Source: Bacillota bacterium (GTDB lineage Bacteria; Bacillota; Clostridia; Acetivibrionales; DSM-2933). From it: DNA of 6,474 bases. Of the stretch, positions 1 to 5,623 are shown piece after piece. The translations under genes and the position numbers were made by a program. The stretch's first letter is position 1, and each line of letters opens with the position of its first letter. The notes under the pieces were generated by a model that worked only from the letters and a program-made list of their open reading frames with translations, was not told the origin of the DNA and made no database searches. Location of the stretch: assembly GCA_023441845.1 (NCBI GenBank), contig JAEZNF010000354.1:1-6474 (forward strand), read 5' to 3'.

Positions 1-325
1 AATATATGCTGACGAAGAAAAGCTCTCACGTGCATTTACCAACATATTAAGCAACTGCATCAGGTATGCGGATACTTCAGTGAAAATTTACTACTCGCAA
101 ATTGCCGATAAAAGGGTTGAAATCACAATTATCGACGATGGTCCCGGTTTTGACGCTGCCGAGCTGTCAAATATTTTCGAAAGATTCTACAAAGGAAAAA
201 AGGGCATATTTGGACTTGGTCTTGCTATCAGCAGAAACATCATTGAAAAGCACAATGGTGAAATCTCGGCAGAAAATTCGGGAAAAGGCGCCCTATTTAA
301 AATCATACTTCCCGTAAAAGAGTAA
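1..325 (+). CDS. Sensor histidine kinase, C-terminal ATPase domain (5' partial)
   Basis: The reading frame is open from base 2, so the gene begins left of the window and 107 codons are visible. These cover most of a HATPase_c (GHKL) domain. The N-box is NILSNCIRYA at visible residues 14-23 (Asn14 and Asn18). The G1 box is DDGPG at 45-49, the F-box IFERFYKG at 58-65, the G2 box GLGLAI at 71-76, and a GKGALF segment lies at 94-99 before the final beta strand. In this family the domain binds ATP and phosphorylates a His in the upstream dimerisation domain, which then passes the phosphate to a response regulator. The sensor part and the partner regulator lie outside the window, so the stimulus is unknown. 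The ORF ends at TAA 323-325. Only the family is certain; the subfamily cannot be judged. Confidence 0.93.
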   Translation, partial: IYADEEKLSRAFTNILSNCIRYADTSVKIYYSQIADKRVEITIIDDGPGFDAAELSNIFERFYKGKKGIFGLGLAISRNIIEKHNGEISAENSGKGALFKIILPVKE

Positions 326-326
326 A

Positions 327-355
327 TTGACTTTGCCGAGCTTTTTCAGTATAGT
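327..355 (+). promoter_or_regulatory. Sigma-A-type promoter for the DUF1638 gene
   Basis: TTGACT (327-332) and TATAGT (350-355) are separated by exactly 17 bases, with five of six consensus matches in each hexamer. Transcription would begin near 361-363, leaving a leader of about 20 bases before ATG 381. The site starts one base after the kinase stop codon, so the DUF1638 gene can be expressed independently of the kinase operon, although read-through is possible because no terminator lies between them. Seen in sequence; activity is inferred. Confidence 0.7.
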
Positions 356-366
356 GTTGTATAAAA

Positions 367-374
367 GAATGAGG
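367..374 (+). promoter_or_regulatory. Ribosome binding site that fixes the DUF1638 start
   Basis: GAATGAGG contains a GAGG core at 371-374, six bases before ATG 381, which is good spacing. An in-frame ATG at 369 lies inside this site, and an in-frame TTG at 327 is the -35 hexamer itself. Both are therefore poor start candidates, and 381 is preferred. Confidence 0.6.
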
Positions 375-380
375 CATTAT

Positions 381-1046
381 ATGAGAACTAAAATAATTGC
401 TTGCGAAGTGATGAAAGACGAGATTCTTTCCGTTCCCGGAATGTGCGACATGGATATTTCCTTTATTACCATGGGACTGCACCTTAATCCGGGTAAGTTG
501 AATGTGGAACTGCAAAGGCAGCTGGATTCCCTGGAAGGATATACTCATATTGTTCTGGCTTTCGGACTGTGCGGAGGTGCCGCAAGAACATTGAAATCCA
601 AAGACTCTACAATAATTATTCCAAGAGTTCATGACTGTATCCCGTTATTGCTTGGCTCTGTAAAGGCTTATGAAAGCTTCCGGAGCAAAGAACCCGGAAC
701 TTTCTATTATTCCTGCGGTTGGTTTAAGGGTAATTCCACCTTTTTCTCCGATTATGAAGGTTTATCGGAAAAATGCGGGGAAGAAGATGCTCTTGAAATT
801 ATGAAAGAAATGTATGACGGTTATAAAAACATTGTTTTTATAAGAACCGGGCATCCCCATGAGGAATTGTGCATTGAAAAGTGCAAGGAAATAGCAAAGT
901 TATTAGACCTTTGTTTTATCACATATGAGGGAAAGAAATGCTATATTGAAAAGCTGGTAAAAGGGCCATGGAATGATGACGAGTTTATTATACTGGGCCC
1001 CGGTCAGGATCTTAACGATTCCTATTTTAACATAACTACGGTCTGA
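381..1046 (+). CDS. DUF1638 family protein
   Basis: From ATG 381 the protein has 221 residues, a usual length for DUF1638. The family is recognised by its opening KIIACEVMKDEI, by FGLCGG (61-66) in a stretch reading as a beta strand followed by a turn, by PRVHDCIPLLLGS (81-93), and by FYYSCGWF (108-115). It is Cys-rich: Cys8, Cys64, His84-Asp85-Cys86 and Cys112 sit in the motif-like parts and look like candidate metal or cofactor ligands (inference). There is no signal peptide or membrane segment, so it is probably cytoplasmic. From general knowledge, relatives often sit beside corrinoid-dependent methyltransferase genes in anaerobes. No such gene is visible here, so this copy appears to be an orphan. 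The biochemical role is not established. It is transcribed from its own promoter at 327-355. The family call is fairly secure and the function unknown. Confidence 0.85.
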   Translation: MRTKIIACEVMKDEILSVPGMCDMDISFITMGLHLNPGKLNVELQRQLDSLEGYTHIVLAFGLCGGAARTLKSKDSTIIIPRVHDCIPLLLGSVKAYESFRSKEPGTFYYSCGWFKGNSTFFSDYEGLSEKCGEEDALEIMKEMYDGYKNIVFIRTGHPHEELCIEKCKEIAKLLDLCFITYEGKKCYIEKLVKGPWNDDEFIILGPGQDLNDSYFNITTV

Positions 1047-1100
1047 TGTACCGATTTCACCCTTCTGGTGCCCTGTAACAGAATCCGTGTTTTGGGTAAG

Positions 1101-1131
1101 AACGCATTTCCTATTTTGGTTCTGTAGCGTT
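1101..1131. repeat. Hairpin copy 1 of a paired motif
   Basis: This 31-base unit begins AACGCAT and ends GCGTT, so AACGC pairs with GCGTT around a 21-base loop. By eye it matches the unit at 1348-1378 at 19 of 31 positions without gaps. The shared bases include the whole opening AACGCAT, a central GTTC, and the closing GCGTT. It is followed two bases later by the AAAGGC/GCCTTT hairpin at 1134-1148. Confidence 0.4.
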
Positions 1132-1225
1132 TCAAAGGCTTCGCCTTTTATAATAGTTGCTTGAGAGCATATTTTAACTGGTTTTGATTTGCTACTTAAG
1201 AAGCGTAGGGACAACAACCAAGGAA

Positions 1226-1252
1226 GTGCATAAGCAGCAAATTTTTATGCGC
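1226..1252. other. Short stem-loop
   Basis: GTGCATAA (1226-1233) pairs with TTATGCGC (1245-1252) through eight pairs, one of them a G-T wobble, around an 11-base loop. No T-run follows on either strand, so it is not a normal intrinsic terminator. It may belong to the run of stems in this gap. Confidence 0.3.
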
Positions 1253-1344
1253 CCAGGTCTTTAGGAGTAAGTTTTGTTACTTAGCACCGGTCCTTGATAT
1301 GGAACCTAATATATTTATTTGCTTTGATTCGTTAATTAGTAGTG

Positions 1345-1381
1345 CGTAACGCATCATTTTCATTTGTTCCAATGCGTTATG
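1345..1381. repeat. Hairpin copy 2 of a paired motif
   Basis: CGTAACGCAT (1345-1354) pairs with ATGCGTTATG (1372-1381) through ten pairs, one of them G-T, around a 17-base loop. The inner 31 bases (1348-1378) are the counterpart of the hairpin at 1101-1131, with the same length and same closing stem. A second small palindrome, TGCGT-A-ACGCA, lies at 1343-1353 and overlaps the left arm, so two alternative folds are possible. There is no T-run on either strand. Confidence 0.45.
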
Positions 1382-1451
1382 AAGCTACTTTCTGAAATTC
1401 ACAGACAAGCCGTGTATCAACTAGAGCTAATTCTTATTCGTCGCTGACCGC

Positions 1452-1964
1452 TTAGTCTCTTAGGTAACAGTTGCCGATCTCCCCTATATACATCCTGTGA
1501 TAATCCTTATTTGCATAGTTCTTATCAATACCCATATCAATGAAGTTGGCAGGGTTGATATCCTGGAAATAAATTTTTCTGCACTCCATATAAAGACGTG
1601 CTTCCTTAAAAAACACCATTCCCGGAGCATCTTCCAAAGGAGTAATCCCGGTCTCTTTAGCCTTATCTACATCTCTCCCCGATTTTGTACCGCAATAATT
1701 CAATGCGCTGCGATAACTGTCATCAAAGAAAGACAATGTGAATGTTTTTGCCGATTCAACAAACTCATAGGTATACCTCTGCGGCCTTATAAAAATAAAA
1801 CACACTTTCTTGCCCCATAATATGCCGAGCCCGCCCCAACTGGCAGTCATAGTGTTATACTTCTCCACGTTTCCCGCCGTTATAAGCATCCAATCATTTC
1901 CAATCAACTTAAAGGTATTATCCGTTATGTCTTCAGGCTTAATAAGTTTAAAACTATCTCCCAT
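1452..1964 (-). CDS. Flavin reductase-like FMN-binding protein
   Basis: The protein has 170 residues, typical of the flavin reductase-like (split-barrel FMN-binding) family. Supporting stretches are WMLITAG (25-31), NTMTASWGGLG (37-47), which is the usual phosphate/isoalloxazine-binding region, FIRPQRYTYEFVE (58-70), YCGTKSGRDVDK (90-101), and a C-terminal HRMYIGEI (156-163). Members hold FMN and reduce flavins with NAD(P)H or act as small flavoprotein electron carriers. The true substrate here is unknown. No signal peptide is present. The start is well supported: ATG 1964 lies nine bases after an AGGAGG site (1974-1979). It sits 121 bases downstream of ridA and has a possible promoter of its own at 2019-2048. 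The adjacency to ridA gives no clear pathway. Confidence 0.85.
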   Translation of the reverse strand: MGDSFKLIKPEDITDNTFKLIGNDWMLITAGNVEKYNTMTASWGGLGILWGKKVCFIFIRPQRYTYEFVESAKTFTLSFFDDSYRSALNYCGTKSGRDVDKAKETGITPLEDAPGMVFFKEARLYMECRKIYFQDINPANFIDMGIDKNYANKDYHRMYIGEIGNCYLRD

Positions 1965-2018
1965 ACTACTATTCCTCCTCTGAAAGAATTCTTAACCATT
2001 TATTGTATAACACATTGG

Positions 2019-2048
2019 TTTATACTGCTATTAAAAACTCGTTTACAA
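2019..2048 (-). promoter_or_regulatory. Possible promoter for the flavin reductase-like gene
   Basis: On the - strand, TTGTAA (2043-2048) and TATAAA (2019-2024) are 18 bases apart. Transcription would start about 45-50 bases before ATG 1964. The stretch is very AT-rich, so chance matches are likely, and other -10-like words such as TACAAT at 2004-2009 occur nearby without a good -35. Confidence 0.35.
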
Positions 2049-2052
2049 CAAA

Positions 2053-2083
2053 TATATAAAGAAAACGCTGCTATTCTTATATA
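2053..2083 (-). terminator. Weak AT-rich hairpin after ridA
   Basis: TATATAAGAA (2074-2083 on the - strand) can pair with TTCTTTATATA (2053-2063) with one bulged base. The hairpin begins two bases after the ridA stop. The stem is almost entirely A-T and no clean T-run follows, so any termination would be inefficient. Confidence 0.25.
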
Positions 2084-2085
2084 CG

Positions 2086-2466
2086 TCAAATTACCGCAAC
2101 TGCTTCAATCTCAATCAATACATCCTTAGGAAGCCTTGCCACTTCAACCAGGGATCTTGCCGGAAATGGCTTTTTGAAGTACTCTGCATACACCCCGTTA
2201 ATCCTGGCAAAATCGTTCATATCCTTGATGAATACAGTAACTTTTACGGCCTTTGAAAGCCCACTTCCCGCAGCTTCCAGTACATTTTTCAAATTTTCAA
2301 GAACCTGTCTTGCCTGCACCTCAATATCGCAGGATACTATTGTACCTATTTCCGGATTTATGGGAATTTGCCCTGATGTATACACAAAATTACCGGCAAC
2401 AACAGCCTGTGAGTATGGTCCTATAGCTTCCGGCGCTTTGTTGGTAGAAATTTCTTCTATATTCAT
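2086..2466 (-). CDS. ridA: RidA family 2-iminobutanoate/2-iminopropanoate deaminase
   Basis: The 126-residue protein is full length for the YjgF/YER057c/UK114 (RidA) family. It has the family's GPYSQA (16-21), YTSGQIP (29-35) and the C-terminal block [15 protein letters not shown] (102-116) followed by IEIEAVAV. Arg104 and Glu119 align with the catalytic Arg105 and Glu120 of the E. coli enzyme. The family forms cytosolic trimers with active sites between subunits. It hydrolyses reactive enamine/imine products of PLP enzymes such as threonine or serine dehydratases, protecting other PLP enzymes from damage. Start ATG 2466 follows AGGGAG (2474-2479) at seven bases. A strong promoter at 2532-2560 suggests it is expressed independently of the secA-like gene upstream. 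Confidence 0.94.
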   Translation of the reverse strand: MNIEEISTNKAPEAIGPYSQAVVAGNFVYTSGQIPINPEIGTIVSCDIEVQARQVLENLKNVLEAAGSGLSKAVKVTVFIKDMNDFARINGVYAEYFKKPFPARSLVEVARLPKDVLIEIEAVAVI

Positions 2467-2531
2467 ATCTATTCTCCCTGTAATTAAATTTAAATTTCCT
2501 AGTATTCTTATTTGTTATATATGTTAGATTC

Positions 2532-2560
2532 ATTCTATTATTACTAGAAAACTTTGTCAA
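2532..2560 (-). promoter_or_regulatory. Sigma-A promoter for ridA
   Basis: On the - strand, a perfect TTGACA (2555-2560) and TAGAAT (2532-2537, five of six) are separated by exactly 17 bases. Transcription would start near 2525, giving a leader of roughly 59 bases before ATG 2466. The site lies 42 bases beyond the secA-like stop codon, inside the intergenic space. Confidence 0.75.
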
Positions 2561-2602
2561 TAATACTTAAAAAATTACTTCTGCAAAGCTTTATTGTTTA
2601 AC

Positions 2603-5005
2603 TCAAGTCTTCTGATGATCCCCTGTTTCCTTTTTCTTGCCAATTAACCGCTTAAAAACGGATTGTACTGTAAAAAGCGGACCGTTGATAAAGTTCGTTA
2701 CGGTTTTTGCCAAATGGGGCAATCTGCTAAATTGGTCGGGACTGTCATTTATAAGGTATGTCCATGTTGATGAAGGCCCTCTCAATCCCTCCTTATCAAT
2801 TTCGATCCCTTTCTCAGTTATCTCGATGGTATTAAACTTACCGACTATTTCGTTCTCCATATTTTCCTTCATGCTTTCAAAAGCCTCTATTGCACTTCTG
2901 TGAAATTCATCAAGGGGATCTTTCTTGCCTATGACGACAAGGTGTATACTTTCACGGATATATGAAATATAATCAAGGTAATCGGCCCAGCATTTATTTA
3001 TGTAGTACAGGGTTATGCTCTTTTCGGCTTTCTGTAACACCTCTTCACCAAACTTTTCAAGAAGTGAATTGTAACGTTCCTCAGCGCATCTTGATAATAG
3101 CTGCATCTGTGCTTTATCTTTCAGTATATCCTGGCGCTTGTTATGAATAATACGGCGCTGTTCCTCGATAATAAAAGAATATTTCCACAACTGCCTTCTG
3201 ATGTCCGAATTGTACCCTTCAACAGTTCTTCGGCCCTTCTCGATCTCACGCCTTATGAGCTGGTTTTCAAGCGGTTTGTCCTGTCTTTCACATAATGCTG
3301 AAGGTATCAATTTAATAATATTATATTTCTTCATCAATTCGTCTTCAAGACTAATATAAAACCTGCTTTCGCCCGGGTCACCCTGACGCCCTGCCCTGCC
3401 CTTAAGCTGATTATCGATTCTCATACTTTCATGATAACCTGTTCCAATTATATACAGTCCTCCTAATGCTGCCACCCTGTCCCTGTCCTGTTCCTTTTCT
3501 CCACCCAATTTTATATCTACTCCACGTCCTGCCATATTGGTTGAAACAGTAACTGCTCCAAACTCTCCCGCACGGGCAATAATTTGGGCCTCCATTTCAT
3601 CATTCTTCGCATTAAGTACACAACACTTAACACCCGCCTTTTTCAACTCTTCCGCCAGCTGTTCCGATTCGGAAACGCTGCTTGTACCTACTAAAACAGG
3701 CTGCCCGGTCTCATGAACTCTTTTTATCTCTTTTATCAGTGCGCTTTGTTTTGCTTCCATATGAGTAAAAATCATATCGCGATGGTCTTTGCGAATACAC
3801 GGCTTATTTGTAGGAATCACAACCACATCCATACCGTAAAATTCCATTAGTTCCGGGGCAGCTGTACAAGCAGTTCCCGTCATACCCGAGACCTTCGGAT
3901 ACAACTCCAGAAAATACTGCAGCGCAATAGAGCCCATAATCATGCCCTTTGACTCAGATGTCAACCCCTCTTTAGCTTCAACAGCAGCATGAAGGTTGTC
4001 AGGCCAGTGGCGCTTATCGGCTATTCTTCCGGTAAATTCGTCAACCAGCTCTATCTTGCCGTTTCTTACAATGTAATCCCTATCCTTTTCGAGCAAAACT
4101 TCTGCATATAAAGCACAATTTAGCCTTGCCAGAAGCTCCAGATTTTTTTGATCATACAGGTTTCCGCATCCTAAAATCCTTTCAACACGCGCCAAACCCG
4201 AATCGGTAAGATATACATTGTTGGCATATTGATCAATGCTATAGTCCGTTCCGTTTCCAAGGCTTCTTACTACCTGGGCTATATGGACAGGGCTTTCTTC
4301 CTTTCCCGGAACGTTTCCGGCAATAACAAGAGGTATCCTGGCCTCATCAATAAGTATTGAGTCGGCCTCATCCACAATAGCATAATTAAAATCCCTGTGA
4401 AGCAGCTTTTCCTTTTCATCGCACAGGAAGTCACGAAGATAGTCAAACCCTGCTTCTTTCGCCGTCACATAGGTTATATCACAGGAATAGGCGTCCTGCC
4501 TTTCTTCTGTGCTCATACCCTCTTTAACAAACCCTGCAGTAAGCCCGAGAAACCTGTATACAGGCCCCATCCACTCTGCATCCCTTTTTGCAAGGTATTG
4601 GTTGAAAGTCAGAATATGGACACCTTTACCCGTCAATGCATTTAAGTATGCAGGCATTACAGCAGTCAACGTTTTACCCTCACCTGTCTGCATCTCAACT
4701 ATTTTACCCCTGTTCATTGCAACTCCCGCCATAATCTGCACGTCAAAAGGATACATTCCAACCTGACGCCGGCAGGCTTCACGGGCAAGAGCAAAAGCTT
4801 CAATAAGAAGCTTGTCTGTATTAACCCCGCTTCGAGCCTGTTCCTTAAGCTCACAAGCCATTTCTTTCAATTTTGCATCTGTATATGAACCATATTTTAG
4901 CCTATTAATTTCTTCAAGAATCTTTCTATAAGGTTCAATGTCGTACTCCACAGGGATATGACGATTTTTGATCTTTTTATTTAATTCGGACATGCTTTTG
5001 AACAT
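2603..5005 (-). CDS. SecA-type protein translocation ATPase, probably SecA2-like
   Basis: This 800-residue protein has the whole SecA motor. NBD1 has FDVQIMAG (87-94), Walker A MQTGEGKT (105-112) and Walker [17 protein letters not shown] (211-226). The preprotein-crosslinking region follows, with VDEFTGR at 321-327 and EAKEG at 343-347. NBD2 has SGMTGTA (373-379), [15 protein letters not shown] (488-502) and [13 protein letters not shown] (533-545). The helical scaffold/wing region includes [15 protein letters not shown] and IGKKDPL (about 673-698). SecA drives preproteins through SecYEG by ATP hydrolysis at the membrane. Differences from housekeeping SecA include DEAD for the usual [12 protein letters not shown] for MRTGEGKT and GRGVDI for GRGTDI. 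The usual NENQTLA stretch before the TGT motif is replaced, and there is no C-terminal CxC...CH zinc tail; the end is instead a basic [12 protein letters not shown]. These points favour an accessory SecA2 exporting selected cargo, but a divergent sole SecA cannot be excluded. ATG 5005 follows AGGAGG (5013-5018) at seven bases. Confidence 0.9.
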   Translation of the reverse strand: MFKSMSELNKKIKNRHIPVEYDIEPYRKILEEINRLKYGSYTDAKLKEMACELKEQARSGVNTDKLLIEAFALAREACRRQVGMYPFDVQIMAGVAMNRGKIVEMQTGEGKTLTAVMPAYLNALTGKGVHILTFNQYLAKRDAEWMGPVYRFLGLTAGFVKEGMSTEERQDAYSCDITYVTAKEAGFDYLRDFLCDEKEKLLHRDFNYAIVDEADSILIDEARIPLVIAGNVPGKEESPVHIAQVVRSLGNGTDYSIDQYANNVYLTDSGLARVERILGCGNLYDQKNLELLARLNCALYAEVLLEKDRDYIVRNGKIELVDEFTGRIADKRHWPDNLHAAVEAKEGLTSESKGMIMGSIALQYFLELYPKVSGMTGTACTAAPELMEFYGMDVVVIPTNKPCIRKDHRDMIFTHMEAKQSALIKEIKRVHETGQPVLVGTSSVSESEQLAEELKKAGVKCCVLNAKNDEMEAQIIARAGEFGAVTVSTNMAGRGVDIKLGGEKEQDRDRVAALGGLYIIGTGYHESMRIDNQLKGRAGRQGDPGESRFYISLEDELMKKYNIIKLIPSALCERQDKPLENQLIRREIEKGRRTVEGYNSDIRRQLWKYSFIIEEQRRIIHNKRQDILKDKAQMQLLSRCAEERYNSLLEKFGEEVLQKAEKSITLYYINKCWADYLDYISYIRESIHLVVIGKKDPLDEFHRSAIEAFESMKENMENEIVGKFNTIEITEKGIEIDKEGLRGPSSTWTYLINDSPDQFSRLPHLAKTVTNFINGPLFTVQSVFKRLIGKKKETGDHQKT

Positions 5006-5023
5006 AATTTACCCTCCTGTAAT

Positions 5024-5036
5024 CTGTAAAATACAG
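5024..5036. promoter_or_regulatory. Inverted repeat in the secA-like leader
   Basis: CTGTA-AAA-TACAG is a perfect five-base inverted repeat lying 19-31 bases before the secA-like start and just upstream of its AGGAGG site. A further CTGTAA occurs at 5017-5022, partly overlapping the ribosome binding site. It could be an operator or a small leader hairpin. With five-base arms in AT-rich DNA it may also be chance. Confidence 0.3.
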
Positions 5037-5110
5037 TTAACCTCTAAATCAGCAAACTATAAAGTTTTATCAAAAAATAAAAGATGCCTATATAAAAGGT
5101 ATTCCTCCAA

Positions 5111-5437
5111 TCAAATTACAGGAAAGGCCTTCGAAAGCTTTAGTCTATGAAATGTTATTAGAATCAAAACAGTCATAAAAAAGACTATATTAAGAGAAAT
5201 GACAAAATGCTTGGACAAGCTATAGTAACCGAATAAGCCTAATACACAAACACTTACTGCTGTTTTCAGCAGCAAAAAGTTATACATGCCCTCAGTCTTC
5301 TCAAAAATGGCAATAATAAACAACGGGTACAGCGATACAGCTTTACCGGGATTTAATATACTTCCCGAAATAAACCGTAAAGCACATATTAACAAACTAC
5401 ACATTAAAGAAAAAATACCAAGCGTTAGAACAATCAT
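5111..5437 (-). CDS. Small multi-pass membrane protein, unknown function
   Basis: I do not recognise this 108-residue protein. It is strongly hydrophobic, with segments at about 2-20, 33-46 (short), 53-73 and 78-96, so three or four membrane passes are likely. A positive cluster near the end (HRLKLSK, 97-103) suggests a cytoplasmic C-terminus by the positive-inside rule. There is no lipoprotein Cys motif and no catalytic motif. The reading frame supports a real gene: a clear promoter lies at 5497-5525, and GAGG sits upstream, although at about 13 bases the spacing to ATG 5437 is long and translation may be modest. It ends 105 bases before the secA-like gene on the same strand with no terminator between, so co-transcription is plausible. 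A role as a partner of the SecA-like ATPase is only a guess from position. Confidence 0.6.
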   Translation of the reverse strand: MIVLTLGIFSLMCSLLICALRFISGSILNPGKAVSLYPLFIIAIFEKTEGMYNFLLLKTAVSVCVLGLFGYYSLSKHFVISLNIVFFMTVLILITFHRLKLSKAFPVI

Positions 5438-5496
5438 ATTTATTAGGTTACCTCTTTAATATTTTTCATGCCTTTTAAACAAACAGTCATATTTTA

Positions 5497-5525
5497 ATTT
5501 TAACCTTTCAATTCATTTTATTCAA
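5497..5525 (-). promoter_or_regulatory. Promoter for the membrane protein (and perhaps the secA-like gene)
   Basis: On the - strand, TTGAAT (5520-5525) and TAAAAT (5497-5502) are exactly 17 bases apart. Transcription would begin near 5490, about 53 bases before ATG 5437. No equally good promoter is seen in the 105 bases before the secA-like gene, which has a TTGATA at 5068-5073 but no convincing -10, so this promoter may serve both. Confidence 0.55.
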
Positions 5526-5546
5526 TTCAATAATTTCCTGGACATA

Positions 5547-5587
5547 AAAAAATAAAAGGCCAAAAACAATTTGACCTTTTATTTTTT
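5547..5587 (-). terminator. Bidirectional intrinsic terminator
   Basis: A perfect 13-base inverted repeat (5547-5559 and 5575-5587) continues after one C/A mismatch into four more pairs (5561-5564 with 5570-5573), leaving a five-base loop. Because the stem's outer part is AAAAAATAAAA/TTTTATTTTTT, both strands end in a T-rich tract. It begins 36 bases after the TAA of the gene at 5624 and is positioned to end that transcript. It also insulates the membrane-protein promoter just beyond it. Confidence 0.85.
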
Positions 5588-5623
5588 AATTTGGTTTTAA
5601 AATAAATTATCTCTCAAAACTTA

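Larger units (their letters stand above)
1047..1451. other. 405-base gap between convergent genes, with several short hairpins
   Basis: Two genes end facing this gap, so it is downstream of both and is long for a convergent spacer. No credible gene was found on either strand. It contains inverted repeats: CTGT-A-ACAG at 1073-1081, AACGC/GCGTT at 1101-1105 and 1127-1131, AAAGGC-TTC-GCCTTT at 1134-1148, a stem at 1226-1252, AGTAA/TTACT at 1266-1270 and 1277-1281, and a stem at 1345-1381. The 1134-1148 hairpin is followed by TATAAT rather than a real T-run, so it is at best a weak terminator for the DUF1638 gene. The density of stems could mean a structured RNA, a decayed mobile element or an intergenic repeat. 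None of these can be proven by reading alone. Confidence 0.5.

Noticed and set aside
327..380. Upstream TTG start for the DUF1638 gene
   Set aside because: The TTG is the -35 element of the gene's promoter, so it would not be in the transcript. The family-like sequence begins at ATG 381.
303..632. 109-codon open frame on the - strand
   Set aside because: It is antisense to the DUF1638 start and kinase end, and the protein matches no family I recognise.
1134..1148. AAAGGC-TTC-GCCTTT hairpin as a terminator of the DUF1638 gene
   Set aside because: The stem is only six pairs and is followed by TATAAT rather than a T-run. It is also 88 bases past the stop, so it was kept only as part of the gap description.
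903..1217. 104-codon open frame on the - strand
   Set aside because: It runs antisense across the 3' end of the well-supported DUF1638 gene, has no recognisable domain, and the rest lies in a hairpin-rich gap. It is better explained as non-coding repeat or chance.
1345..1381. Group II intron or attachment-site end
   Set aside because: The GTGCG word resembles an intron 5' end, but no domain V-like hairpin, reverse transcriptase or integrase is present.
1497..1820. 107-codon + strand open frame
   Set aside because: It is a shadow of the flavin reductase-like gene, which has clear family motifs and a strong ribosome binding site on the - strand.
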